From Atopsyche davidsoni (Eukaryota; Arthropoda; Insecta; Trichoptera; Hydrobiosidae): 64,000 nt of DNA. Below the pieces are notes generated by a model. That model saw only the letters and a list, made by a program, of their open reading frames with translations, was not told the DNA's origin and did no database searches. The position numbers and the translations under genes are program-made. The stretch is from positions 11,222,001 through 11,286,000 of the forward strand of contig JAILWY010000021.1 of NCBI GenBank assembly GCA_022113835.1, read 5' to 3'. This document shows, piece after piece, positions 48,600 through 61,795 of this stretch (within the stretch, counting starts at the first letter, position 1; every line of letters begins with the position of its first letter).

Positions 48600-51500
48600 A
48601 ACAATAGTGTAGTTGCAGATAACTCTATATCAGATTGACAAAACTTGAATGATGAATGTTAGTAAAATGTATAATTTTTATATGTTTTGCATACCTTGCA
48701 AATATGCACATGAAAATTTTTATGATACCTTACATAGTACCTTTATTTTTTTTTGCAGGTTTGATTTATAGTTGAGTTGTTAAAATAAATTACCGTTGTG
48801 CTCATTCTTGTGTTTAATGCATTTTTGTGAAGCGGCTTTAGTAGTTTAAGTTCAATTAAATGTATCAATGCTAAAGACTTCGTTTTATTTATTGTGTAAA
48901 TGTAAATTAAGTAGTTTTTAATAACGTTATTTCGAAAAAAAAAAGTAGTAAAGAAAAGAAAAAGTTATAAGTACACTACAATACTTATCTAAAGAAGTAA
49001 AAAAAAGATATAATATATATTACCAAAACCAAAACAGATTAAAATTTCAATGACGATGTATATTTTATTAAAATATATATTCTTCTACATATTCTTATTC
49101 AGATATTCCTGCTGAATAAGAATTTTTCTCAAAATATACTGAGACGCAAATAAGATTTTTCGGATTTTCAAGAAGAAAATTCACATAAACTTTACTGCTT
49201 CATTGTTTATGGTGTAAATTATCACAGCGCCATAAAAATGTTCGAAAAAATAACAAGATACATCCGAGACTACAACGAGTTACTACTTTTTCACATAAAA
49301 CCGGAGTGCTCACAATGTAATTAAACGTACTTTTAACTAGTAGTCAATTCTTTTCAAAAAAATATACTCTTCAAATGACAGTTAATAAAAAGAGTGTAAA
49401 ACATATTTCTATTTTGTATAAATAGTTAAATGGCTAGGATATTTCAGTATTGTTAGTTTGGAATCGCCTTTACTATTCAAGGGTTTTTTCAGACTGAGTC
49501 TGAAAATCACTTGAAGGGCAAAAATGCTTTGATTAAAAAAAATAACGTTACGTACAAGACATTTGGATATTCATATTTGTTGTTTGAATATATTATATTA
49601 TGAAGAAACCTTGAAAAAACATGTTTGCATTAAAATAAAAAAAAATTGTTTTAATTCAATGAGTTGCTCCAGACTATTAGCCCTGTTATATAGGTGGCTT
49701 TTGTTTTATTATATAAAGAAGAAACATACACAATTTTTATACATAAAGAATAAATTAAATATTCATACTATAAATCGTTTTTACATCAACTATACTTATT
49801 TGATTTAAATGTGTCAGGGTTTTTCGTTCTTAGATGTATGGGATGATTTAATTGACTGTCATTGATATTCCTAAATAGAGCTAATTATAATTTTGCTAAT
49901 TATTATGCAAAAGAACATTCATTCATTTGTTGCCGTGATGTCTGTTCTAGTTAAGTTCCAAATGAATAATACAATCCATAAATCATGACTTTGTATAAGT
50001 GTAAATTAATTCGTAACAATCTATGATTTCCCACTGAAATAATATTTACTCAATAGGCATTTAATTTGAAAAGTGCGTATAAATATTTAATGTGTTTATT
50101 CAAGTGATGCTTTATATAATTAAAAATAATTTTAAATAGAGCATGCTAAATGTTTAGTATAGTGTTTTTAAGGATAACTGTGAAAACGAGGACACGAAAG
50201 TTTGCTGGAACAAAAAATCTTTTTTTAAGACAAAGATTTTTTTTAATGTTGTTTTACTGAAATAATTATAAAAAATTGCATTAAATTCTCAATAAAAAAA
50301 TTATGGTGTTTAGTTACTGTAAAACCTGATTTTGAAGATGTAGTACTTCGAATAAGAATTAAAAAATTGCATTGTATAATAATTAGATATTTATGTCATG
50401 AGAATAGCTAAATAAAAAATAAGTTAATTAATTAGTTTTGAACGATAATAGTAAATAGTGACTGTAAAATATACGAAAAATACAAGTTTCTCGGGTGAAT
50501 AGCCTAATAATGGGAATGCGATAAGGGTTTGTAAGAATTATTATTTGTAATTTATTTTTCACATAGAAAACTGGTTTATCAAGCATGATGACAATCTTGT
50601 TATAAGTTTTAGTTGGATATATTTTTAAAATATTTACAATATTATTAAAAGTCACGGTTACTTTGAGAAAGGAAGACTGAGAATTTGCTATACCGATGAT
50701 TATTATTGAAAATTAAAAAAAAACTCATTTCTCACCCGTACAGATTATTTATGTATCCAGTATATTAGATAGTAGATTCGGTAAATTAAAAAAAAATGCA
50801 TTTTTTTTAATAACTGAGTGCTACTAAAGATGGTGAATAAGGTCGATGGTTTTTAATAAAATAAATGGAAGATCGTGATAATTGCGAATCGACATAAATG
50901 ACTCGTCACGAAGTATTCGAAAATGTATGTTTTATTTTGTATTGTTCTTACACAGAAAATTTCAAAAAAGGATCAAAAAATTAAATGAATACAAACATTT
51001 TCTTCTTGGGTGCTTCTCCACAAAGGAGGTTCTTGACATATCTGTCCTGAGCCAGTCTTATTTGTTTGGATTCCCCATCCAAATGCCTCTTTTTTCCTAA
51101 ACAATCAGCTGCAGTAAGCAATATTTGGTATTTCATAAAATGTTGTCAAAGGTACCTTACGGTTTTTTTTTTATTAAAAGCAGAAATTAAGTAAAAAAAT
51201 ATTTTTCAAAAAGAGTATATTTTTTTGTAAATTAGTTCAATTAGAATTTAAATAAATAAATATCACATACGTGTTTTTTACTTTACTTAGCGAGTAACAC
51301 GTACATCATCGTCTTGCATAAATATTTGCTAATATTTATGCCTTATTTGCATCTGTTGATGCAAATTTATGCTCTTGTTATAAACGTACACTAAAGCTAT
51401 GTTTTATTGACACTATTCACACAGGAAATTAAAACACACGCAGAAAAGATAAGCGTCATGAAAAAGCAAGCATTGCATTTTGTTAAAAATAATTTAAAAA

Positions 51501-52800
51501 AATGTTTTTTCACTGTGATAATGCAATCTAACGTTTTCATTCAAAAGAAAATAACACGACTTTGAATAATTAATTTTATAATAATTTTTTCAATAATATT
51601 TTCTTTTTAAACAGCTCAACGTGTATACGCTTGAGTTGTTTTGAATTTAAAAACGCAGTTTACATTACTGTATTTGCAAATAATTTTTTATTATCTTTTG
51701 TATCAATACGTGTTTAATGTCTTTTATTTTGATCGCATATAAATATCCTTTATAAAGACAAACTTTAAATAATATCTTGCATATCCATACCATTGCATAC
51801 ACTATGCTTCGTAAGACTTCAGAAAATAGACTGATAGGCAGGCTTAAAAAAAAAGAGAAAATCGTAGCTTTGTTCAACTTTGATCCGTCTTTGTTCATTT
51901 GCCTCGGCGTATACAAGAAAATTACAAAAAACCTGCATCAAAGAGGATTTGTATCCATTTGCCATCTCTTTGACTCCAAAGAGTGCTTGCAATACAGTAA
52001 AATAATTTTAACTTTGCGTCTGCATTAGAAATAAAAATATCATGGTCAGTGAGCAAGTTGACGTATTTATTTTTGCTATTGAATTATTATTGAAAGTACT
52101 TGAAATATATTATATGAAAAATGATAAAACAGTCCTTAAGAGGATAACTTATATTTTTTTCGAATTTATTTATCAACGATGCGTTATAAATATAGCATGT
52201 TTTAAATATTATTATTACAGATACTAAATATTAGAAATTTAGCACGGTTCAAAAATATATAACATAAATTTAAGTTTCACGGCATTTTTGTTTCCCCAAT
52301 TATACAAATATGCGATGTCATACGAATATGAAGAATAATTTATTAACCAAGTGCAGTAGTTAGCGCAGTTACTTACCAAATATAGATTTTTGGATTTGAT
52401 TTTGTAAAAATATAAATATTCTCAAGCTAAAGAGAGAAAAATAACTGTTTATATAAATGGTATTTCTAATGCAGATTTTCTGTAATTTTATTATTTTAAC
52501 TTTAAAAATATACATTTTTAAAGATAGTAAATCATAAGAAGACACCATATCATGACAGTTTCATTTCATATTATACATATAAAATTTTCGATTGAAAATA
52601 GGCACAACTATTACTATATTCTCAAAATGTCTGTAAATCAATCTTCATTAAATAAAAAATAGCTTTTATTCATAAATATTTAAAAAGTATAATATAATAT
52701 ATTTAACTGTGACAACTTTGATAAAAATATAAAATAGCTCATACGTTTCAATTCTCGCATTATCTTTATTGCCAATTAAATGTGTTTATAAGTCATGTAG
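48600..52800. other. Gene-free AT-rich DNA inside the CAP array
   Basis: No CAP exon or other gene is visible. One MITE end (AAATGGCTAG near 49433) and runs of A or T are the only features. Confidence 0.45.
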
Positions 52801-52810
52801 TCTGATAGCG

Positions 52811-52900
52811 TAATGACTACTTAGTCGTCTTTGCATATCCGAGGCACCCAGTTCCTTACGTAGGGACTGATCGATTAGCTTAGTGTTCAAAGTTTGCATC
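52811..52900 (-). pseudogene. Relic of CAP exon 2
   Basis: Minus-strand sequence around 52835-52860 reads GGTGCCTCGGATATGCAAAG, matching the PGASDM(E/Q) end of exon 2 in the other loci. The flanking ATCGATCAGTCCCTACG aligns with the GSVPS part of locus 5. The frame is not maintained and no donor or acceptor survives. It marks a seventh CAP copy that has otherwise disappeared between loci 4 and 5. Confidence 0.65.
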
Positions 52901-52920
52901 TAGTGTTTATCATTCTACTA

Positions 52921-52985
52921 TACTTAGTAGCCAGCACACTGTCTTACCAATCGTAGTCTTAAGTTTGATTCCGGTAGACCAATCA
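52921..52985 (+). repeat. Possible tRNA-derived SINE head
   Basis: A box A-like TTAGTAGCCAGCACACT and a box B-like AGTTTGATTCC lie at tRNA-like spacing. Both deviate from consensus, so confidence is low. Confidence 0.3.
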
Positions 52986-54250
52986 GCTTTTTTGATTGTT
53001 TTAAACTATTTCTAGCCATAAGATTATGTAAATGAAAGGTTACTTGGAAAGGAAAGAAAAAGCCAATTCGTTACAGCTACTTGTATTTTTTTTCAAAAAA
53101 AATTTGTATGTTTTTAATAAATAACTTTAAAAATATGTATATTTGATTTTTCTCTGTGTTTTTTAAGATAAGTCACATATATCGTAGATACAAGTTAAAC
53201 TCATCTATAATTGAACAGCAATACAGTGAGTAGGGTGGTTAATATATTACTTGATAGACTGCTTAAGTATTCTATATATATAAATACATTCTTATGTATA
53301 ATACATACTAACACTATCATTGCTCTTCACTTCTTTTCTATTGCTTCTTTGCAAAGAAAACTAAGTTAGACTGAATGAATCTTTAGAATTCAACCAAGAT
53401 CCACACATCGTCACGTACTTCCTGCAAGTCCCATAGTATAATTTGATACCAATCGGGAAACACGTAAAATATAGATTTCCACACCTCATTTCGACATAGA
53501 CATTTACGTACTTGGTATTATTAATTATAAATAAAAGCTAGATATACACAGCAAACGATTATTATTTATCGAAATACTCGTAAACATATTTTCACAAAAA
53601 TTCAAAACATTGTGCAAGTATTTCAAGAATTTATTTTTCGAGTTTTAATCTATACCACTCGTGTAGTTTACCCAAAATATAATTAATGAATTATATCAGC
53701 ATATTTAAATGTTGGACTATCTGATAAATCAGAAATAATTTTAAATTGAGGTGATGACAGACTCATGTCTATTTAGCTTCATGCTTATACCTATTTAGAA
53801 ATATCTCATTGAAGTTGTGTGACACCACCTATATAAGATCAACGGAGCGTTTTTGCATGAGCCACCATTCACGAAGTAGAATGATTTTAGCAAAATAATT
53901 ATAAATATAATATTTTCTGTATGTAAATAATTTAAGTATATTCATCTTGATAAATATCTATTTATTTCTTTTAAAATATTTTGACAATATATACAATTTT
54001 TAATTGACAATCTTTAGTGATTTATTTAATCAAAAAGGTTTTTTTAACAATTTAATTCACTTAGTTAATTTTTAGTTTGGGTTATCATAAAAAATATGAT
54101 ACGAATAAAAAACGTCATAGACACAAAAATTACAAGTATTGAAATATAAATTATTTAATCCTACTTTTTCATGTAGAAAAAAATTAAAAGCTATGTCTGA
54201 ATAATTAAAAGAACACTAGGGTTTTTCATTAGGATAATTTCAAATCAATT
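52986..54250. other. Intergenic DNA downstream of locus 5
   Basis: AT-rich, with no exon, RNA gene or repeat that I can support. Confidence 0.4.
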
Positions 54251-54253
54251 TTT

Positions 54254-56246
54254 CTATTTGCAATTAATCCCATACGGTTCGGAACATTTGCGTCCAGTAC
54301 AGCAAAGGCCTTGACAAGTATTATTACCTTTTGTGTATGGAAACTTTTTAAAGTAATTACCTCTGAAATAAATAGTATTATCTATTATATATATAACATT
54401 TTTGACAGAGAGTTCTTGGTGGAATTTCATTTGTGTATATATATATATTTATATTAATGTTTGAATGTGTGTCTAAAAAGACTATGGGTTACTTACGCTG
54501 GTCCATAATTACAAACGTATAGGGTTTTGGTAGCGGCTCCATCTTTGAACTTAGTAGCTCCACATCCGATGAACGTTGTATTGGCCCAAATCATCTTAAA
54601 TGATTTAAGCAAATATATATATCAAACTATTAAAAAAAAAACGGTGGCATCGCTTTATATTCAAGTTACTGTCGTTAAGTCTCGAAAAGGTTGATAACAC
54701 CACAATAAATTAACTGTTGGTTTACTAATAAAAACCCAACAATATTTTTTTCCGAAAGCATGACCATATTTATGCAATACGAACTATGTAATTATTAAAA
54801 AAATAAATTATTTAATTTTTATATTTTCGACATATTGAAGATGGATAAATAGGACTTAAATATTTCTTTGGTATTAATATGTCATATGTTTTAATGAAAA
54901 TTCATAACTATCGATATCACAGGTATTTTTTTACCTGAGTGTAATGGCCGATGGGGATTTTTTGAGGAATGAACGTCTGGTACTGGTAATCTTTGTGTTC
55001 GTTGAACCATGCCATGATTCCCCTATTCCAATCAAATCCTTTTTTAGAATTAATAACCGAATAACTTTCATACATATAAAGATTTTCGCCGACTTCAAAC
55101 CGACCTTAAAAAATAAAGAAGTTTTCTGAAAGGGACATGCTTAGATATTTCAGATAATATCAGAACAATCGACATCAACAAATTAGACGTTGGCAATGAA
55201 AACTAAATAATTTCCAAACGCAATCTACTTACTATCTTTTTTATTTGAATGCTCGAAGACCATTCTGTCTGCCCAGTTTTGGGCCACTTCTTGAAGTTGC
55301 GTATCCCACACCTTAAAGTTTTATATGCATTGTTTAATGATAATATTATATAATAGTATAATCATCACTCATCATTGAATAATTTTGAAAAAAAAAGTAT
55401 TTTCCATTTTGAAGCATTGCCACAGTGGTTGCATTTTTCTTCAAAACGTATTCAAAAAGTATTTACGTCTCTAATTTAACATTATCTTTAGTACCAATTA
55501 ACAGTTTATTTAAGTAATGACTTTTTACCAGTGTTTCCATATCCGAAGCACCAGGTTGTGATGGAACTGATCCGTTGGCTATCCGACCTCGAAGCTCGTT
55601 GTGCAAATCAACTATCAGTTTCTTGTCACTGCATGAAACTCCAGAATGAACTGAAATATTAACAAAGGCATTACTGAAACTAGAAAAAAATATTTCAATT
55701 ATAACCAATATCACAATATTGTTGCGTACTATTCGTAAAATAAAAACAAACAGGTAATCATTTAATAATACGATATTTCATACAATCATAATCACTCATA
55801 AAACACGGTTTGACATTTTGTGTCTTCAGATATATTTTTCAATAGTGTAAGTTATACTTCCGACCTCACGACTTTTTTCAATTTCAAACATTTAAAGTAA
55901 CACAACATAAAATAAGGAAAAAAAGCATTAAACACATATAATTTTAATATAATCAGTCTATTTTTAAAATTGCATGAATTGAAAAATCTTTTCATTTTAC
56001 ACGGTTTTATATAACACGGCAAATTAAAATAACCTTACTGTAAAATAGCAGAGTTACACGTGAAAAGAAAAGTTTGCACCATCGAGTTATATTATTACCA
56101 AAAAAATAATGTTGAATATTAGATAAAATATAATAATAACACAAATGAAGATATTTCTATAAGTTGATATTATATTTACTTATTTGCTTCGGAGATTGTG
56201 CTATCTGTTTATAAATGAACCAAGCAAGTAGCATATATAAAAGCAT
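54254..56246 (-). CDS. CAP-superfamily secreted protein, locus 5
   Basis: Certain exons are 55650-55529, 55311-55233, 55104-54935, 54594-54497 and 54362-54254, all GT-AG with family phases. They carry HNELR, FEHS, GENLY, WFNEH, CAP1 GHYTQMIWANT, CAP2 YVCNYGPAGNY and a CX3CCX4CX7C tail, so the cavity residues are complete. The first exon is less sure. The best candidate is 56246-56180: an ATG, a hydrophobic run starting MLLYMLLAWFIY and a GTAAAT donor in the required phase 1. It gives a 645-nt, 214-residue gene with a 0.53-kb first intron. It lacks the TATAAAT(A)/TCAG promoter seen at loci 1, 3 and 4. Alternatively exon 2 could receive the signal exon of locus 6, which has the same donor phase. 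A family repeat fragment (about 54396-54432) sits in the last intron. Confidence 0.82.
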
Positions 56247-56249
56247 TTT

Positions 56250-57690
56250 CAATAGAGAGCTCGAGCCCGATGCAGAAGAATCACTGTTAATAAATGGAAA
56301 AATATACATTGAAAGAGAAATCATTCAAACACACGAAATAAAACTTATTTATTACATCAAAATGTACAAAGATGATTTTGATTTTTTGACAAATACCAAG
56401 TATAGATATAATAAGTTATACATGAAATCAATACAAATAAATAGTTTTTCAGAGCTTATAAATAAGCATTTAAAAAAGGTAGGAACTAAATTTTTATGCC
56501 ATATATTTATTACTTTAATAACATTTTTTTAAATAAAAGAATGATGAATATAATTTTGATTGAACATTCAGTAATTTAATTATAGTAATATATTGTATGA
56601 ACATCAAAATAAAAGTGTGTCTATCAAATGTTTAATTATTTTATTTAAGATATTTTATTATGTTATTAGTATTTTTAATAAACTTACATAAATAAGATAA
56701 TTAATGATTTTTTCTTTCTACTGGTAAAACATTAGTCAACTTAGAAACACTGATAGAATTTTGTTTTAATTATTTATATTTTCTTTTTTCAATTGTCTTA
56801 ATTTTTAATGGTGGGGCTTTTTAAATTTAGGATGTAGGTTTATCAGATCGTCATTTATCCTAAAACCATGATCTTTGCTAAGATTTTTGAATTATTTTAA
56901 TATTATTTCTTTTATTTTAAATTAAATAATGAAAACTGAAAAGTTGAGGTAATATTAAAAAAATATTTGTACATCTAAAAATATGTTTTTAAGTTGAATT
57001 GAATTTGTTACACCAGTATTGTAAAGTAAATAACATTTTTAAAAGTTTAAAATTGTACCAATGATCAAACAGGAAAATAAATAAAACAAGCATTTTATTA
57101 ACCATGCAAAATTATAATTCATTAAAAAAAGAATACAATTTTTTAATTTTTAACAATAATTGAATTAAATTGATTTTAAACGATTACTTATAAATTTCTT
57201 ACGACTAAATAGCAAAAAGCAGCTCGTTTGATTGTAGATATATTTCTATTGTGATATTGGAGATAAAATTATGCAACTATTGAAACTACGTTTGATGATT
57301 CTTCTTAAAGAGCTCTTGCTTTTTCAGTGTTTAGTTGTTTCGTAAACCATGTCTTTATTTCAAAGAAATATAAATACCAAAAACAGGAATAAAATGTAAG
57401 AGTATTTTTCATTTTAAAGAACACATTGATGTTTTGAATTAATTTTCATAAACAGACGTTAATCAAGAAATATTTATGATAGCAATAATAAAAGGGTTTT
57501 AGTGCATACTTGTATTTATTATTAGTTTTCAAATTTGTGTTTTTGTTGAATCTACAAAGCATTGAATTTAACAATTTTTTTCTACCTTTTATTAGAAAAG
57601 TAATTTGTATCTGTTGTTAAATAAATAAAAAATAATGAACTATTAAAATTTTCATCTGAATCTTCGGAATAACACAAGCATATTTAATAA
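56250..57690. other. Intergenic DNA between loci 5 and 6, partly duplicated at the right edge
   Basis: 56834-57186 aligns with 63651-64000. A 105-residue plus-strand open frame at 56215-56532 overlaps the proposed first exon of locus 5 on the other strand and has no recognisable domain. Nothing else is supportable. Confidence 0.5.
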
Positions 57691-57696
57691 ATAACA

Positions 57697-60600
57697 CTAA
57701 GTGTGGATCGAACATGTATTTCCATAAGGCATGGCGCATTGATCTATGCAGCACAGGTTTTGGCAAGTTCCTCCTCCTTGAATGTAAGGATACTGATTCT
57801 CGTAGTTACCCCTGAAATAAAAAAGTATAGTTTTGAGATTATCTTTTTAATTTGAATAAAATTTTTAAATATATTTCTTTCCTAAAATACAAAAAAAAAA
57901 TTCCCCACAGATCGAAACTACATCAGCTTTGATATAAGTTTAATAAATTTATTTAATGCATGAATTAATATTTATAATGTGTATTGACTCCACATTTAAG
58001 AAATAATATTTTTATCGCAATGTAATGCGATGTCGATGTATTGTGCACCATAAATTGTATGGTGCACAATGTATTTACAAATTATTGAAATACTTACGGC
58101 AATTAGAGACAATATTTAAAAGTCCTATAACCACTCAAACCATTCCAAACCGTAGTCTATTAAGATCTACACAAGTTATTATTGCCAAAGACACATCATT
58201 GTTTCATGTTTGCAAATTATTTGAAAAAAGGAAATCTTATAATCATAAAAGTATTCAAAAACAATTTCAAAAGGACAGGACCGCAAAGTAAATTGCTTCG
58301 TTTTATATGACGCTTGAAGATCAGAAGCAAACTATCGATTCTAAACCGATTTGCAAAAGTATACAAAGCTTTTATAACCACAATTGGAGAACTTGTATAT
58401 TCTCCGTGAGAACCACTGTTTGAACAGTCATAATCTGAGTGAATAGAGCTGCAGATTTTAGAAAAGATTGAATTATACCCTCAATAAAACTAGAAGTAAA
58501 TCAATACTATAGATAGATAATAAAAAGGTTTTATACGGAGATGAGAAACTTACGCTGGGCTATAGTTGCACACAAGTAGTGTTTTGGTTTTGTCCCCCTC
58601 AGTGAATTGCGCAACTCCACATCCGATGTACATAGTATTGGCCCAGATGAGCTGAACAGATAGACACAATTTAAACTATTGTTTAAATAATCAAACGAAT
58701 CGTATTAAAATAACCCAATGATAAGAGAGACTGTCGATTTTTTTCACTAACAGAGTGATTAATTTTTCGTGTTTCAAGAGCAATATCTTACCACAATGAA
58801 TCATGAAAAACCTATTAATAAGAATTCAAAAGTTTTCAGATGTATATATATTTTGGAAGCCGTTGTTATTATATAGTTATGTGGTTTTTAAGTGTTAAGT
58901 TGCTTGATGTTTTCGATATCAGGGCTGACTATTTTGAAATATCTACAAATGTATAAAATCCCTGAGGATGGTCCCAGTACCGGGACCAAAACTTCAGAGA
59001 ACTGAAAATACCAAGCAGGTTAACACACATGATAACAAAATACCACCGTAAAAGTCATTCATGGCTTTGTAAAAACGAATTGAATACTATTGATCGCTTT
59101 TTGAGGACATAAAAATTGAAAAGGATTAAATTAAAAGTTTAATTAATTTTGCCATTCAAAATGTTTAAATATTATGTACATAAAAAGTATATCTATTTTC
59201 AAGAGTAGATAAGATAGTCCTGAAACTATTTAGCTATATAAAAAAAAACAACGAATCTATTTTAAAAATATATAAATATCAGGTTGGTAGTTGATATCAT
59301 TGATGAGGTAAAAAATTCTCATTTTCCTTTAAATTTTATATTTTCACAGGTATTGATATTATTTTATCATAATTAGTTAAATGGCTATTTATAATACTTA
59401 AGTTCTTGTTGAAAATCTAAATATATTTATTTTATTTATGATGTATTATTTGAACTTCTATGAATAGTTATTTAAAATATGTTTAAGTCTAGTTTCTGCA
59501 TTTTGAAAAACAATATTAATGTTGTCACTTTTAATGAATAAACATCGGAAATTTTACCTGAGTATAATGACCAGTTTGTTTTGTTTTAGTCGGATCCCTT
59601 ACACATATTTGGTACTCATAATCCAAATGTTCGTCGAACCATGACATGACTCCTCTTTTCCAATCGGGTAATTGTCGAGTTTTAGAAGTTGTTTTGTGAA
59701 TATAAATATTCTCTCCAACAGAAAATCTAGCTGAAATGACCAAAAATTTTGATTGAACATATGCGACAGTATTGATATAACCGTAAATTTTCTTTAAAAA
59801 GTATCACAAGTATTGCATTAAATATTCAGCCTTTAATTTTTTTCGTCACACAAAAAGTATCTTACTTCAGAACTTTCAGGAAATTTTAACGTGGATTTTA
59901 ACGTGGACAAAGAAAGAGGCAGGAAGGTAACAATGATGCATGATGACTGTGTCCAGGTCATATCTTCGCTCTATATATATTATTTAATATATGTATTAAA
60001 TACACACAAAAATATTAACAATATACTTACGATCTTGACGATAGCTTTTATCTGAATGTGCGAATTCCATTTTATTTGCCGTACCTTGCGCCAATATTTC
60101 TAATGCCTCGTCCCATGCCTAAAAACCCATTGATTCGTAATAAAGTTGCTTAAAAATAAATGAATATTAAATTTTGAAAAAATTATATATCACCATCAAG
60201 AGTAAAAGTTTTTTCATAACCTTTATTATTATTAACTATATGCAATTAAAACTGTGTATCTGGCCAATATCAAAATTTCAATGAAATATTTTGTGAAATT
60301 TTACTTGTTGAGTCAAAGGGAAAAATGACTTCAAATTTTTATAATTGTACCTTTAGTATACTGATTATTTTAATAAATACGTTTAAAACTTAAATCATTT
60401 TACACATAAGATGACAATGGTATCGAGAAAAAAATGTACTTTTTTAATAAAAAAAACTGATTAAATACCAAATAAATATATTATTTGGTAATGGGGTGAC
60501 TACTTACAAGTTTTTGCATATTCGATGACCCTGGCTGGTTGGGGCACGATCCATTCGCAACAAGAGTTCGGAGTTCGTTATGAAGGTCAGTTATCACTTT

Positions 60601-61518
60601 CTTATCCTCACATGTGACTGTTGAGTAAACTAGAATGTAATAACAAAACACCATTCATAAAATATATAAATATACAGTTACATGAATTTTAATAGTGAGG
60701 TTGCAGATGAGAAGTAGAAATAAGCAGGTATTGTTTTTAATATCGAGCGTGATAAAATTCTATTAGATCCCATGAAGTATCGCTCGTTACTGTGTATCGT
60801 TGTGTTTTACGTACGTGGACTGGCGTCTCCGTTTATAATAAGATTATAATATAAAACTAATAATTTAAAAAAAAAAAAAACTTCATTGTAGAAATGAATA
60901 TAAGTTCAAAATTTTTAAAATAAAAACATATAAGTTTTCCTGAAATGATTGTAATTTAATGAACATCAAATTTCCATCAAGCTGTATTAACGGAACGTTC
61001 CTTAAAACCGTTCGATAACACTTCAGTTGTTAGGACGCTACGTGTTATGGGGGTTGTAGTCGCATCCCATGCTATAATTATTTCTACCCCGCATTCAACG
61101 AAGTGTTTTTTTTCCAGAAAAAAGGACATTCACTTTGTGTAAAAATTTACACGAAAAGTAGTGTTTCAATGTATATTTATTAAGATGAGCTCTTTTTGCC
61201 AAGTGTATTGTAATTAAAAAAAATTGTCTTTTGTCAAAACAGATAATGTTCTTACAAAAATAAGGGAGGCCTTTGAGATATGAGGGACTCGTAGGTTTGT
61301 AATGCGATGTTTGTTCACTTAAATTTTTTTTAAATGAGATACTTAAGTACAGAATATTTTTAAAAGAATTATTGGAATATTTAATTTAATTTATATTTTG
61401 TAATAAAGAAGAATCACCGAATAACAACGCAGTTGGATGACTTACACAGTGTTTTTTGAGATGCCACAGCTGCCACCAGCCCGGATGCTACGAAGAATAG
61501 GAACAAAATGTTCACCAT
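57697..61518 (-). CDS. CAP-superfamily secreted protein, locus 6
   Basis: Six exons on the minus strand: 61518-61446, 60629-60508, 60118-60031, 59730-59558, 58651-58554 and 57811-57697. All are GT-AG with phases 1,0,1,0,2, giving 669 nt and 222 residues. Exon 1 is a strongly hydrophobic signal peptide (MVNILFLFFVASG...) ending AAVAS. The CAP elements are HNELR, FAHS, GENIY, WFDEH and CAP1 GHYTQLIWANT. It is the most divergent complete copy. The conserved Trp of the AQ(N/R/K)WA helix is replaced (AQGTA), the CAP2 Gly is Ser (VCNYSPAGNY), and the tail is CX3CCX3CX7C with a short extension after the last Cys. A TATA box lies about 95 bases upstream. An extracellular role is expected and the specific function is unknown. 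Confidence 0.92.
58040..58070. repeat. Perfect hairpin, 13-bp arms, in intron 5 of locus 6
   Basis: ATTGTGCACCATA and its exact complement are separated by AATTG. The GTGCAC core makes a chance AT palindrome less likely. It lies inside the minus-strand intron 58553-57812. Confidence 0.65.
58895..59023 (+). repeat. Foldback element with hammerhead-like centre, copy 3
   Basis: TTAAGTTGCTTGATGTTTTCG and a complementary CTGAAAATACCAAGCAGGTTAA flank a centre at 58962-58995: CTGAGGA, then TGGTCCC / AGTACC loop / GGGACCA, then AAACTTC. The stem is perfectly paired. The copy lies in intron 4 of locus 6. Confidence 0.55.
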
Positions 61519-61610
61519 ATTTAATAATGTACAATTATGTTTCTACTTAATATTGGTGTGTTTATCTAAATATGACAAACTTAGATATGGTTTCTGTAAT
61601 AAGCGATTGC

Positions 61611-61618
61611 TATTTATA
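61611..61618 (-). promoter_or_regulatory. TATA box of CAP locus 6
   Basis: Minus-strand TATAAATA about 95-100 bases upstream of the ATG, the same distance as at locus 1. I see no clear TCAG initiator at the expected distance. Confidence 0.6.
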
Positions 61619-61707
61619 TGCGGTGATTTGTTTGTATTGAACATTCTTTATTAAAGGCTCATCCTAAGAGAAGATGAATTTTTGAAATCCATATTTATAA
61701 TCACCGA

Positions 61708-61710
<3 letters not shown>

Positions 61711-61792
<82 letters not shown>
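61711..61792. repeat. (AT)n microsatellite, about 41 units
   Basis: 82 uninterrupted bases of AT, about 90 bp upstream of the locus 6 TATA box. Open frames through it are artefacts. Confidence 0.97.

Positions 61793-61795
<3 letters not shown>

Noticed and set aside
55651..55714. Continuous hydrophobic extension upstream of exon 2 of locus 5 as a signal peptide
   Set aside because: It begins with GTG, not ATG, and crosses a good pyrimidine-rich acceptor used in the same phase by the homologous loci.
56215..56532. 105-codon plus-strand open frame
   Set aside because: No domain, AT-driven composition, and overlap with the proposed first exon of locus 5 on the other strand.
61010..61090. tRNA-like string with GGTTGTAGTCGC
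   Set aside because: Box B departs too far from consensus and no cloverleaf can be drawn.
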